A model generated the notes under the pieces. That model ran no database searches. It saw only the letters and a list, made by a program, of their open reading frames with translations, and was not told the origin of the DNA. Shown here in pieces: positions 1 through 6,138 of a stretch of 6,474 nt of DNA (position 1 is the first letter of the stretch; every line of letters starts with the position of its first letter). A program made the translations under genes and the position numbers. The DNA is from Sneathiella sp. (lineage in GTDB: Bacteria > Pseudomonadota > Alphaproteobacteria > Sneathiellales > Sneathiellaceae), in the NCBI GenBank assembly GCA_016765515.1, contig JAESPT010000280.1:1-6474 (forward strand), given 5' to 3'.

Positions 1-52
1 AAGCGGGATCAATCAAATATCGGGTTGATCAGGATGAACAAGTTAATATCAT
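1..52 (-). pseudogene. N-terminus of MJ0042-type zinc-ribbon protein, in-frame TGA (partial)
   Basis: Reading the minus strand from ATG at 52-50 gives MILTCSS*STRYLIDPA and then leaves the window. This matches the start of MJ0042-family zinc-ribbon proteins, which begin roughly M-I-x-T-C-P-x-C-x-T-R-Y-x-[VI]-D-P. The fit is residue for residue, except that TGA (31-29) replaces the second Cys of the first CxxC knuckle and Ser replaces the usual Pro after the first Cys. From family knowledge, such a gene often lies divergent from ftsE in alphaproteobacteria, as here. TGA is one base from either Cys codon, so the simplest reading is a nonsense mutation in a decaying gene or a sequence error; selenocysteine is a remote option. 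A promoter-like sequence lies upstream, but no good Shine-Dalgarno precedes the ATG. The second CxxC and the C-terminal part, often with a membrane segment, lie outside the window. Identity is likely; pseudogene status is uncertain. Confidence 0.5.
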
Positions 53-90
53 AGGTCGGAAACATTCAGTCCACAGGTTGAGTGATCTTT

Positions 91-119
91 TTTATAGGCA
101 TTTGGATGAACATGCACAA
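91..119 (-). promoter_or_regulatory. Candidate sigma70-type promoter of the divergent zinc-ribbon gene
   Basis: On the minus strand TTGTGC (119-114) and TATAAA (96-91) are separated by exactly 17 bases. The -10 matches TATAAT at five of six positions and the -35 keeps the TTG. Transcription would begin near 84, giving a leader of about 32 bases before the ATG at 52. The -35 resembles that of the nrdJ promoter in this window (TTGTGA). This is inferred from sequence alone. Confidence 0.4.
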
Positions 120-165
120 GACTGGCTGATAAATCTACTTTAGTTTATCGTATTCAGTAATTTTT

Positions 166-172
166 AAGGAGG
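166..172 (+). promoter_or_regulatory. Strong Shine-Dalgarno fixing the TTG start of ftsE
   Basis: AAGGAGG at 166-172 is a near-perfect anti-16S match, five bases before the TTG at 178. It decides the start: the nearby TTG at 174 is in a frame that soon stops, and the TTG at 178 gives the expected FtsE N-terminus MVRFENV. No convincing plus-strand promoter was found between 53 and 165. Confidence 0.85.
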
Positions 173-177
173 ATTGA

Positions 178-876
178 TTGGTCAGGTTTGAAAATGTCGG
201 CATGCGCTATGGGATGGGACCAGAAGTCTTGCGAGATATCTCCATGCATTTGAAACCCGGCTCCTTTCATTTTCTCACGGGGCCTACCGGCTCTGGGAAA
301 AGTTCTCTTCTAAAACTGTTAGCGCTCTCTCATCGCCCCAGCCGCGGACTTCTGACACTCTTCGACCAGGAAGTCAGTACGATCAAACGTGCTGAATTAC
401 CTACTTTCAGAAGAAAAATTGGTGTTGTTTTTCAGGAATTTCGATTACTCGATCATCTCTCGGCCCTTGATAACGTAGCTCTTCCCTTGCGAATCGCAGG
501 CGCTGATGAAAGCCAAATATACAAGCATGTTGCAGAATTGCTTGATTGGGTTGGGTTGGGTCAACAAATTGACGCCAAACCACCGACCTTGTCCGGCGGA
601 GAAAAACAGCGCGTTGCCATTGCCCGAGCCGTTATCAATCGCCCTCAACTCTTGATCGCCGACGAACCCACAGGTAGTATGGATTCCGAAATGGGCCTTA
701 GATTAATGCATTTGTTTCAAGAACTTAATAAAATCGGAACCACAGTTGTTATTGCGACACATGACTTGAGCTTGATTAAACGGTTTTCAAATCCGTTAAT
801 GTATTTAAAAGACGGCACCTTGTTTTTCAGTCGTTCCGATGAGTATTTGGAACAATTCCAGCGGAGCAGTTTGTGA
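178..876 (+). CDS. ftsE: Cell division ATP-binding protein FtsE
   Basis: FtsE is the cytoplasmic ATPase of the FtsEX complex, an ABC-type machine that does not transport but uses ATP hydrolysis to activate peptidoglycan hydrolysis at the division site through FtsX. The 232-residue product (E. coli FtsE has 222) has every ABC motif: Walker A GPTGSGKS at 35-42, Q-loop Gln86, signature LSGGEKQR at 138-145, Walker B LLIADEP at 158-164 with catalytic Glu163, and switch His195. The N-terminus MVRFENV and the segment FQEFRLLDHLSALDNVALPL are typical of FtsE rather than LolD or other MacB-type ATPases. The D-loop reads GSMD where GNLD or GNVD is more usual, a mild variation. The start is TTG behind a strong ribosome binding site. 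The stop overlaps the ftsX start by 4 bases (GTGA), indicating translational coupling to its partner. First gene of a five-gene operon. Confidence 0.96.
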   Translation: MVRFENVGMRYGMGPEVLRDISMHLKPGSFHFLTGPTGSGKSSLLKLLALSHRPSRGLLTLFDQEVSTIKRAELPTFRRKIGVVFQEFRLLDHLSALDNVALPLRIAGADESQIYKHVAELLDWVGLGQQIDAKPPTLSGGEKQRVAIARAVINRPQLLIADEPTGSMDSEMGLRLMHLFQELNKIGTTVVIATHDLSLIKRFSNPLMYLKDGTLFFSRSDEYLEQFQRSSL

Positions 877-1760
877 TTCACTTATTTGGGAAATCAAGAG
901 AACTGCAGCTGGAAAAAGATGCATCAAGCAGATATTTGCCAGTCGTAATTTCTTCCATGATATTTCTAGCTGCCCTGGCTATTGGCGGATTATTTTCCAT
1001 ACACTCCGCTGTCCAGGATTGGACCCGAGCTGTAAGTGGCAGTTTAACTGTCGAAATTGCCTTTGAAGAAGGGGCAAATTTAGATAAGAAAGTAAAAATT
1101 GCAGCGGAGTATTTGCGTTCGTTGCCTGGTATTGAGGACGCCCATCCTCTTGATCTAGACGCCGCAGCCAGTTTACTCGAACCCTATTTAGGACGGGCAG
1201 ACATCATAAAAGACCTTCCCTTGCCGAGGCTCATCGATGTGACTCTATCCGAGGGAAACTCTTTGGATCTGATGGCGGTTGCAAAAAAACTCTCCGATAC
1301 TGTTCCCGGTGCCCGATTAAACACCCATCGACCCTGGCTCGACAAAATGATTATTCTCGCACGTTCTGTTCAACTCCTGGCAGGAGCCATCATGTTGATC
1401 GTCAGCATTGCGACGGTTATCATTGTCATATTTGCTGCCCGGACCGGAATGGTCATGCATCAGGATGTTATTGAGGTTCTACATCTCATCGGCGCGCGAG
1501 ATAAATATATCGCACAGCAATTTCAGAATTATTTTGCACGTCTGAGTTTGTTAGGGGCTTTGCCTGGCCTTATATTTGCCATTGTCGTCATGCAAATTTT
1601 ATCTTTTCTTGCAGACCGACTCGACTCTAGTTTGATTTCTGCACCAACATTGATATTGGAAGCTTGGATCGCATTGGCTATGTTACCTCCACTTGTCGCA
1701 TTGCTGACCATGTGGACAGTGCGATGGATTGTAATGGGATCACTCAAGCGGATGATGTAG
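873..1760 (+). CDS. ftsX: Cell division protein FtsX, membrane subunit of FtsEX
   Basis: FtsX is the inner-membrane partner of FtsE; it passes ATP-driven conformational change to periplasmic activators of cell-wall amidases or endopeptidases. The 295-residue protein shows the FtsX topology: a short cytoplasmic N-terminus, TM1 at about 22-44, a periplasmic domain of about 120 residues (45-163), then three clustered membrane segments at about 165-188, 223-246 and 262-288. The periplasmic part carries the family pattern in which a strand (SLTVEIAF) is followed by LRSLPGIEDAHPL. It is shorter than E. coli FtsX (352 residues), mainly because the cytoplasmic N-terminal extension is short. The start is GTG at 873, inside the ftsE stop, with GGAG at 863-866 six bases upstream. 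The periplasmic effector cannot be read from this window. Confidence 0.95.
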   Translation: MIHLFGKSRELQLEKDASSRYLPVVISSMIFLAALAIGGLFSIHSAVQDWTRAVSGSLTVEIAFEEGANLDKKVKIAAEYLRSLPGIEDAHPLDLDAAASLLEPYLGRADIIKDLPLPRLIDVTLSEGNSLDLMAVAKKLSDTVPGARLNTHRPWLDKMIILARSVQLLAGAIMLIVSIATVIIVIFAARTGMVMHQDVIEVLHLIGARDKYIAQQFQNYFARLSLLGALPGLIFAIVVMQILSFLADRLDSSLISAPTLILEAWIALAMLPPLVALLTMWTVRWIVMGSLKRMM

Positions 1761-1761
1761 C

Positions 1762-2310
1762 GTGCTTGTATTGCTTGACAGAGATGGCGTACTGAATGAA
1801 GACCGATCGGATTTTGTAAAAACTCCGGAAGAGCTTGTCTTTATTCCTGGAGCGTTGGAGGCTATCGCCTCTCTAAATTCGCATGGACACAAAGTTGCGG
1901 TTGTGACTAATCAATCCTGCATTGGCCGTGGGATCATCACCCCTGATACCCTCTCTAATATTCATGAAAAACTCTTCAGCGCCCTGGCTCAAGTTGGCGG
2001 TCGAGTTGATCAGCTGTTTTTTGCACCAGATGCCCCGTGGAAAGCGACGGAAAATCGAAAACCGGGCGCTGGCATGTTTTTCTCTGCGATGCAGATGTTC
2101 AGAGAGACGCCGCAAAATACAGTTCTAATCGGTGACAGCAAGACAGATTTACAAGCTGCAGCCAAGGCTAAATGTCACCGTATACTTGTACAGACGGGAA
2201 AAGGCCGGAAAACTCAAAAACAGGGAATTGATCCGGACCTGCTTCCAGTATCTATCGCAAAAGACCTGTCTCAAGCTGTAGATTATATCCTTGAAGGGCG
2301 TTTTTCATAA
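1762..2310 (+). CDS. HAD-IIIA phosphatase, GmhB/HisB-N-like, zinc loop missing
   Basis: A 182-residue cytoplasmic HAD-superfamily phosphatase of the GmhB/HisB N-terminal type. Motif I is LDRDGVLN with nucleophile Asp6 and acid/base Asp8; motif II is Thr49-Asn50 in VVTNQSCIGRG; motif III is Lys100 in RKPG; motif IV is GDSKTD with Asp125 and Asp129. All catalytic residues are therefore present. Closest characterised relatives are D-glycero-D-manno-heptose 1,7-bisphosphate 7-phosphatases of LPS heptose synthesis. However, the loop before RKPG, which in GmhB and HisB carries a Cys-x-His...Cys-x-Cys zinc site, is here short (FFAPDAPWKATEN) with no Cys or His. The substrate should therefore not be taken as settled; no other heptose gene is nearby. 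GTG at 1762 follows the ftsX stop after one base, with only a weak upstream purine stretch, suggesting coupled translation. Family is secure, precise activity is not. Confidence 0.85.
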   Translation: MLVLLDRDGVLNEDRSDFVKTPEELVFIPGALEAIASLNSHGHKVAVVTNQSCIGRGIITPDTLSNIHEKLFSALAQVGGRVDQLFFAPDAPWKATENRKPGAGMFFSAMQMFRETPQNTVLIGDSKTDLQAAAKAKCHRILVQTGKGRKTQKQGIDPDLLPVSIAKDLSQAVDYILEGRFS

Positions 2311-2918
2311 TGAGCAGCCCCCTCTCAAAGTGGGCTCTGCTGGCTCTTTTTGCGCTTCTGATATGGAGCGGCGGATTTATGCAATATCTCCATGAAATAT
2401 CAGGACCAAGTTATAAAAGTACGAGCACCGCTGACGGAATAGTCATTTTAACTGGGACACCGGCTCGCCTAAAAGTCGGCTTCGAACTTCTCAAATCAGG
2501 CGCGGCAAAGCGCGTTCTGATCTCTGGTGTTAATAATCGTGTAAGCCGCGAAGACCTTAGAATTGCCATGGGGGAAAGCGACGCCATCATGAAATGTTGT
2601 GTTGATCTCGGCCGTCTCGCCCGCGACACGGTAGGGAACGCCTATGAAACATCCCTTTGGGCCGCCGAACATAATTTCAATGATCTTCTCGTCGTTACCA
2701 GCGCCTATCACATGCCACGCAGCTTGGTGGAAATGAAACGCCAGATGCCAAAGAAAAACCTACACGCCTTTTCACCAAAGTCGGACGCAGTTGAGTTGGA
2801 AAAATGGTGGAAAAAACCAACGTTAGTGTATGTGTTAGTCACCGAATTTAATAAATTTATTATCAGTTTATGTCGTGCCAGACTTGAAATTCTGGCAATG
2901 GATGGAGTCTCTACGTGA
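2310..2918 (+). CDS. YdcF-like DUF218 protein, membrane anchored
   Basis: A 202-residue protein with one N-terminal membrane segment at about 8-24 and a DUF218 (YdcF/SanA/ElyC type) domain from about residue 40. Visible family features are DGIVILTG at 42-49, an Arg53-Leu54 pair, LISGV, paired Cys96-Cys97, DTVGNAYET at 106-114 and VVTSAYHMPRS at 128-138 with conserved His134 and Arg137. The CC plus DT.GNA.ET combination is typical of the alphaproteobacterial group encoded next to ftsX and plsC. The family's reaction is not firmly established; SanA and ElyC relatives affect envelope integrity and peptidoglycan or lipid-carrier metabolism. With a single N-terminal anchor, the domain is probably periplasmic. 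ATG at 2310 overlaps the previous stop by one base (TAATG); a weak purine stretch (GAAGGG, 2293-2298) lies upstream, so reinitiation is likely. Confidence 0.88.
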   Translation: MSSPLSKWALLALFALLIWSGGFMQYLHEISGPSYKSTSTADGIVILTGTPARLKVGFELLKSGAAKRVLISGVNNRVSREDLRIAMGESDAIMKCCVDLGRLARDTVGNAYETSLWAAEHNFNDLLVVTSAYHMPRSLVEMKRQMPKKNLHAFSPKSDAVELEKWWKKPTLVYVLVTEFNKFIISLCRARLEILAMDGVST

Positions 2919-3658
2919 CCTTTATCAGATCCGCCCTGTTCTTCATCTGTTTCTGGATCTGGTCTGCGATCATGAATCTGGCTTTTCTTCCCATGCTAGC
3001 TTTTGATCGTCTATGGATCGTGCGCGGACAAACATTGTGGACCAAAGGAATAATATTTCTGATGCGCGCTATTTGCGGACTCAAAATAGAAATCCGCGGT
3101 CAGGAAAATATTCCCAAAGGGGCGGGACTTATTGCCTGTAAACATCAATCAGCCTTCGAGACCATGGCCTTTCACGAGTTACTCAGAGATCCAGCAATGG
3201 TTCTTAAAAAGGAGCTGTTGAATATCCCCATTTATGGCTGGTATTGCAGAAAAACGAAAATGATTGCTGTCGACCGCAAGGGGCACGCATCTGCTCTAAA
3301 GGCCATGATCGCTCAATCTCAGGAAGCCTTGAATGACAATAGACCAATAGTCATTTTTCCGGAAGGAACACGGAGTCCTCTTGATTCGAACCTTCCCTAT
3401 CAACCCGGCATTGCCGCCCTGTATTCGAAACTCAATGTTCCCGTGACACCCATCGCACTCAATAGCGGATTATTTTGGCCGCGCAAGAAATTCATCTGCA
3501 GGCCCGGAACACTGATCATAGAGTTTCTTCCAGCGATCGAGCCGGGATTAAAACGAAAAGATTTCATGGCTCAGCTAAAAACGCAAATCGAAAACAGAAC
3601 CGTTGAGCTCATAAAAGACGGACGCCAAACCCACTTTTCAGGAAGCAAAGACACCTGA
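2915..3658 (+). CDS. plsC: 1-acyl-sn-glycerol-3-phosphate acyltransferase PlsC
   Basis: This enzyme acylates lysophosphatidic acid to phosphatidic acid, the precursor of membrane phospholipids, at the inner membrane. The 247-residue product has a hydrophobic N-terminal segment at about 7-30 followed by the LPLAT domain. Block I is KHQSAFET with His77 and Glu82, the HX4E form often seen in this subgroup instead of HX4D; block II includes YGWYCRKTKMIAVDR; block III is FPEGTRS at 148-154; block IV is VTPIALNSG at about 175-183. All are in the expected order and spacing. The start is GTG at 2915, overlapping the ydcF-like stop by 4 bases (GTGA), with GGAG at 2904-2907 seven bases upstream. It is the last gene of the operon; no intrinsic terminator is visible after it. 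Specificity for the 1-acyl acceptor is assigned by family; a related lyso-lipid acyltransferase cannot be excluded. Confidence 0.92.
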   Translation: MTFIRSALFFICFWIWSAIMNLAFLPMLAFDRLWIVRGQTLWTKGIIFLMRAICGLKIEIRGQENIPKGAGLIACKHQSAFETMAFHELLRDPAMVLKKELLNIPIYGWYCRKTKMIAVDRKGHASALKAMIAQSQEALNDNRPIVIFPEGTRSPLDSNLPYQPGIAALYSKLNVPVTPIALNSGLFWPRKKFICRPGTLIIEFLPAIEPGLKRKDFMAQLKTQIENRTVELIKDGRQTHFSGSKDT

Positions 3659-3697
3659 ATGCTTCCAGTTAATGGGAATGGCATAGAGGCTGAAATT

Positions 3698-3725
3698 TTG
3701 TGAATCCTAGTATTTAGGGTATACT
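3698..3725 (+). promoter_or_regulatory. Candidate sigma70-type promoter of nrdJ
   Basis: TTGTGA at 3698-3703 (four of six consensus positions) and TATACT at 3720-3725 (five of six) are 16 bases apart. Transcription would start near 3732, giving a leader of about 30 bases. The 103-base gap is too short for a full cobalamin riboswitch and none is visible. I saw no NrdR-box pair, although a different inverted repeat overlaps the -10. Confidence 0.55.
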
Positions 3726-3726
3726 A
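3708..3726 (+). repeat. Inverted repeat over the nrdJ -10 box, possible operator
   Basis: TAGTAT (3708-3713) and ATACTA (3721-3726) are perfect inverted copies separated by 7 bases, and the right arm covers most of the -10 TATACT. A regulator bound here would block the promoter. The arms are AT-rich and only 6 bases long, so chance is possible. Confidence 0.25.
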
Positions 3727-3750
3727 ACGAACACTCACCGCGTATCAGGT

Positions 3751-3756
3751 AAGGAG
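3751..3756 (+). promoter_or_regulatory. Ribosome binding site of nrdJ
   Basis: AAGGAG at 3751-3756 ends five bases before the ATG at 3762 and supports that start. It is the strongest site in the window apart from that of ftsE and suggests efficient initiation. Confidence 0.8.
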
Positions 3757-3761
3757 TTCAC

Positions 3762-6086
3762 ATGTCCATTGTCGCCCCTATTTCGCAGCAAATCTGGGAT
3801 ATGAAATATCGGTTCAAACCCACCGATGGCAGTGCCATTGAACGCTCCATCGAAGATACATGGACCCGCCTTGCGAAAGCTCTGTCACAACATGAGAAAA
3901 AGCAGAAGCACTGGGAAACTGAATTTTATAATCTGCTAGAGGATTACAAGTTTTTACCCGCAGGCCGTATTCTGGCGGGAGCCGGGACCAGGCGAAAAGT
4001 GACCCTTTTCAATTGCTTTGTCATGGGAGACATTCCCGACGACATGGCCTCTATCTTCGATAATCTGAAAGAAGCCGCAGTGACCATGCAGCAAGGCGGC
4101 GGAATTGGCTACAACTTCTCAACACTTCGACCAAAAGGCGCCCCCGTTCATGGAATGGGATCAGATGCCTCTGGCCCGTTAAGTTTCATGGATGTTTGGG
4201 ACAGTATGTGCCGAACAATCATGAGCGCCGGATCCCGCAGGGGGGCCATGATGGCAACAATGCTCTGCGATCATCCAGATATTGCTGATTTTATCAAAGC
4301 CAAGCGCGATCCCGGCCGCCTTCGTATGTTTAATCTGTCGGTTTTGATAACCGATGCCTTTATGGAGGCGGTAAAATCCAATGGTTCCTGGAACCTGACC
4401 TTTGATGGAACCCTTTATAAAACTGTAAAGGCCCGTGAATTGTGGGACGACATCATGCGCTCCACCTATGCCTTTGCGGAACCGGGCGTCATTTTTATTG
4501 ATCGCATCAATAAGCGGAATAATCTTCACTACTGCGAAAACATTTCCGGCACAAACCCTTGCGGAGAACAGCCCCTCCCCCCGTATGGAGCCTGTCTGCT
4601 GGGATCCATCAATCTGACGCGTTTTATTGTTCATCCCTTTGAAGCAGATGCCCAGTTGGATCTGAAAGCGGTGGATAAAGCGGTTCGAACGGCTGTGCGA
4701 ATGATGGATAATGTCATCAATATTTCCGGATTTCCTCTTCCCGAACAGGATCACGAAGCCAAGTCAAAACGCCGTATTGGCCTGGGTATTACCGGCCTTG
4801 CCGACGCACTCATTATGTGCGGCATACGGTATGGATCGGATCAAGCCGTCTCTCTGACCCGTCAGTGGATGAGCCAGATCAGGCGATCGTCCTATCTGTC
4901 TTCAACGGATCTTGCTCAGGAAAAAGGCGCATTTCCATTATTTGACAAGGCAAAATATCTTGCGGGAGAAACCATCCAGTCTCTTGAAGACGATGTTATC
5001 AAAGCGATCAAAAAAAAGGGAATTCGCAATGCACTGATCACATCCGTCGCACCGACGGGGACTATTTCTCTTCTTGCAGATAATATTTCAAGCGGGTTGG
5101 AACCTGTCTTCAGCTTTTCCTACACCCGCAATGTATTAATGCCTGACGGGACGAGAAAAGCGGAGGAAGTGACCGATTATGCGGTTCGGTTCTTCAAACG
5201 ACTGAAAGGCGAAAATACACCTCTGCCGGAATATTTTGTTGATGCTCAGATTCTGACGCCAATGGATCATGTCCGCATGCAGGCAACTGTGCAGGACTTT
5301 ATCGACAGCTCCATTTCCAAGACGATTAATTGCCCCGAAGATATCAGTTTTGAAAAATTCAAAGATATCTATTTCAAGGCCTATGATCAGGGATGCAAGG
5401 GCTGCACGACATACCGACCCAATGACATAACCGGAGCAGTTCTTGAAACGACAAAACCTGCTGACAAAACCGATGATCAGACTAATCTGCCCTTTGAAGA
5501 CCCCATGCCGCGGCCCAAAGACAGCTTCGAGGCCGGCGGCATCGTTTACATGACACGTCCGTTGGATCGCCCTGGCACGCTCCCCGGCCAGACCTATAAA
5601 CTGAAGTGGCCGGAAAGCAATCATGCCATGTATATTACAGTAAATGATGTCATTCAGGATGGGCGGCGGCGACCGTTTGAAATTTTCATCAATTCCAAGA
5701 ATGTCGAACATTTTGCCTGGACAGTTGCGTTGACCAGAATGATTTCCGCTGTCTTTCGAAGGGGCGGTGATATCAGTTTCGTTGTTGAAGAATTAAAAGC
5801 CGTATTTGATCCCAGAGGCGGTGCCTGGATGCAAGGGCGTTACGTCCCCTCTTTGCTTGCCGCCATTGGTGATGTGGTAGAGACCCACTTGATTCAAATT
5901 GGTTTTCTGCCGGATCCGTCAGTAAAAGTCTCGGACAGAGAGGCCAAAAGACAAACAGTTTCCTCAGCTGCGGGCCCTAATATTATGGGGTTGCATAGAC
6001 AATGCCCGGAATGCGGTGAGGCTTCCCTTATTCGCAGTGAAGGCTGTGATACGTGTGGATCTTGCGGATTTTCAAAATGCAGTTAA
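3762..6086 (+). CDS. nrdJ: Adenosylcobalamin-dependent (class II) ribonucleoside-diphosphate reductase
   Basis: This cytoplasmic enzyme reduces ribonucleotides to deoxyribonucleotides using a thiyl radical made from coenzyme B12, so it works with or without oxygen. Active-site residues are readable: Cys85 in LFNCFVM; Asn265, Cys267 and Glu269 in NPCGEQ; and Cys278 in YGACLLGSINL. The 11-residue spacing of Cys267 and Cys278, and the N-x-C-x-E order, match Asn406, Cys408, Glu410 and Cys419 of Lactobacillus leichmannii RTPR; Cys267 would be the radical Cys and Cys85/Cys278 the reducing pair. SVAPTGTISLLA is the conserved barrel motif, and GCKGCTTYRPN (Cys545, Cys548) closes the catalytic region. 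A TSCPD-type domain follows at about 600-710, then a Cys-rich tail with Cys748, 751, 762, 765, 768 and 773, the zinc finger known in many class II enzymes to aid turnover. There is no N-terminal ATP-cone. It has its own promoter and no small subunit, as expected for class II. Confidence 0.96.
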   Translation: MSIVAPISQQIWDMKYRFKPTDGSAIERSIEDTWTRLAKALSQHEKKQKHWETEFYNLLEDYKFLPAGRILAGAGTRRKVTLFNCFVMGDIPDDMASIFDNLKEAAVTMQQGGGIGYNFSTLRPKGAPVHGMGSDASGPLSFMDVWDSMCRTIMSAGSRRGAMMATMLCDHPDIADFIKAKRDPGRLRMFNLSVLITDAFMEAVKSNGSWNLTFDGTLYKTVKARELWDDIMRSTYAFAEPGVIFIDRINKRNNLHYCENISGTNPCGEQPLPPYGACLLGSINLTRFIVHPFEADAQLDLKAVDKAVRTAVRMMDNVINISGFPLPEQDHEAKSKRRIGLGITGLADALIMCGIRYGSDQAVSLTRQWMSQIRRSSYLSSTDLAQEKGAFPLFDKAKYLAGETIQSLEDDVIKAIKKKGIRNALITSVAPTGTISLLADNISSGLEPVFSFSYTRNVLMPDGTRKAEEVTDYAVRFFKRLKGENTPLPEYFVDAQILTPMDHVRMQATVQDFIDSSISKTINCPEDISFEKFKDIYFKAYDQGCKGCTTYRPNDITGAVLETTKPADKTDDQTNLPFEDPMPRPKDSFEAGGIVYMTRPLDRPGTLPGQTYKLKWPESNHAMYITVNDVIQDGRRRPFEIFINSKNVEHFAWTVALTRMISAVFRRGGDISFVVEELKAVFDPRGGAWMQGRYVPSLLAAIGDVVETHLIQIGFLPDPSVKVSDREAKRQTVSSAAGPNIMGLHRQCPECGEASLIRSEGCDTCGSCGFSKCS

Positions 6087-6094
6087 CCGATTGC

Positions 6095-6105
6095 CTGAAA
6101 TTCAG
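6095..6105 (+). repeat. Short perfect dyad CTGAAATTCAG after nrdJ
   Basis: A perfect 11-base dyad (5-base arms, 1-base centre) begins nine bases after the nrdJ stop. It is too short to form a stable hairpin and has no T-tract, so it is not a terminator. Any operator role is unsupported. Confidence 0.15.
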
Positions 6106-6138
6106 ACCTGCAAATTATTAATGAACGTCTAATGTAGA

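Noticed and set aside
3..143. Plus-strand open frame of 46 codons ending in TAG before ftsE
   Set aside because: It resembles no family I know, overlaps the minus-strand zinc-ribbon start and its promoter, and an open run of this length is not rare by chance. It could still be the tail of an upstream gene, but the minus-strand reading explains the sequence better.
102..156. Plus-strand sigma70 promoter for ftsE
   Set aside because: TTGGAT at 102 has no -10 at proper spacing, and CTGATA (126-131) with TATTCA (151-156) matches too poorly to call.
2915..3658. HX4E instead of HX4D in PlsC as a broken active site
   Set aside because: Glu at this position is a common variant in this acyltransferase subgroup and all other blocks are intact, so the enzyme is probably functional.
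3659..3761. Cobalamin riboswitch or plsC terminator in the gap before nrdJ
   Set aside because: The gap is only 103 bases, shows no B12-box-like core, and has no GC-rich stem followed by a T-run; only a 4-base TTCC/GGAA pairing was seen.
4179..4754. Minus-strand open frame of 191 codons inside nrdJ
   Set aside because: It lies wholly antisense to strongly conserved nrdJ codons, has no recognisable domain or ribosome binding site, and is a shadow of that gene.
5136..5711. Second minus-strand open frame of 191 codons inside nrdJ
   Set aside because: Same situation: antisense to conserved nrdJ sequence with no family resemblance. The equal length to the other one is coincidence.
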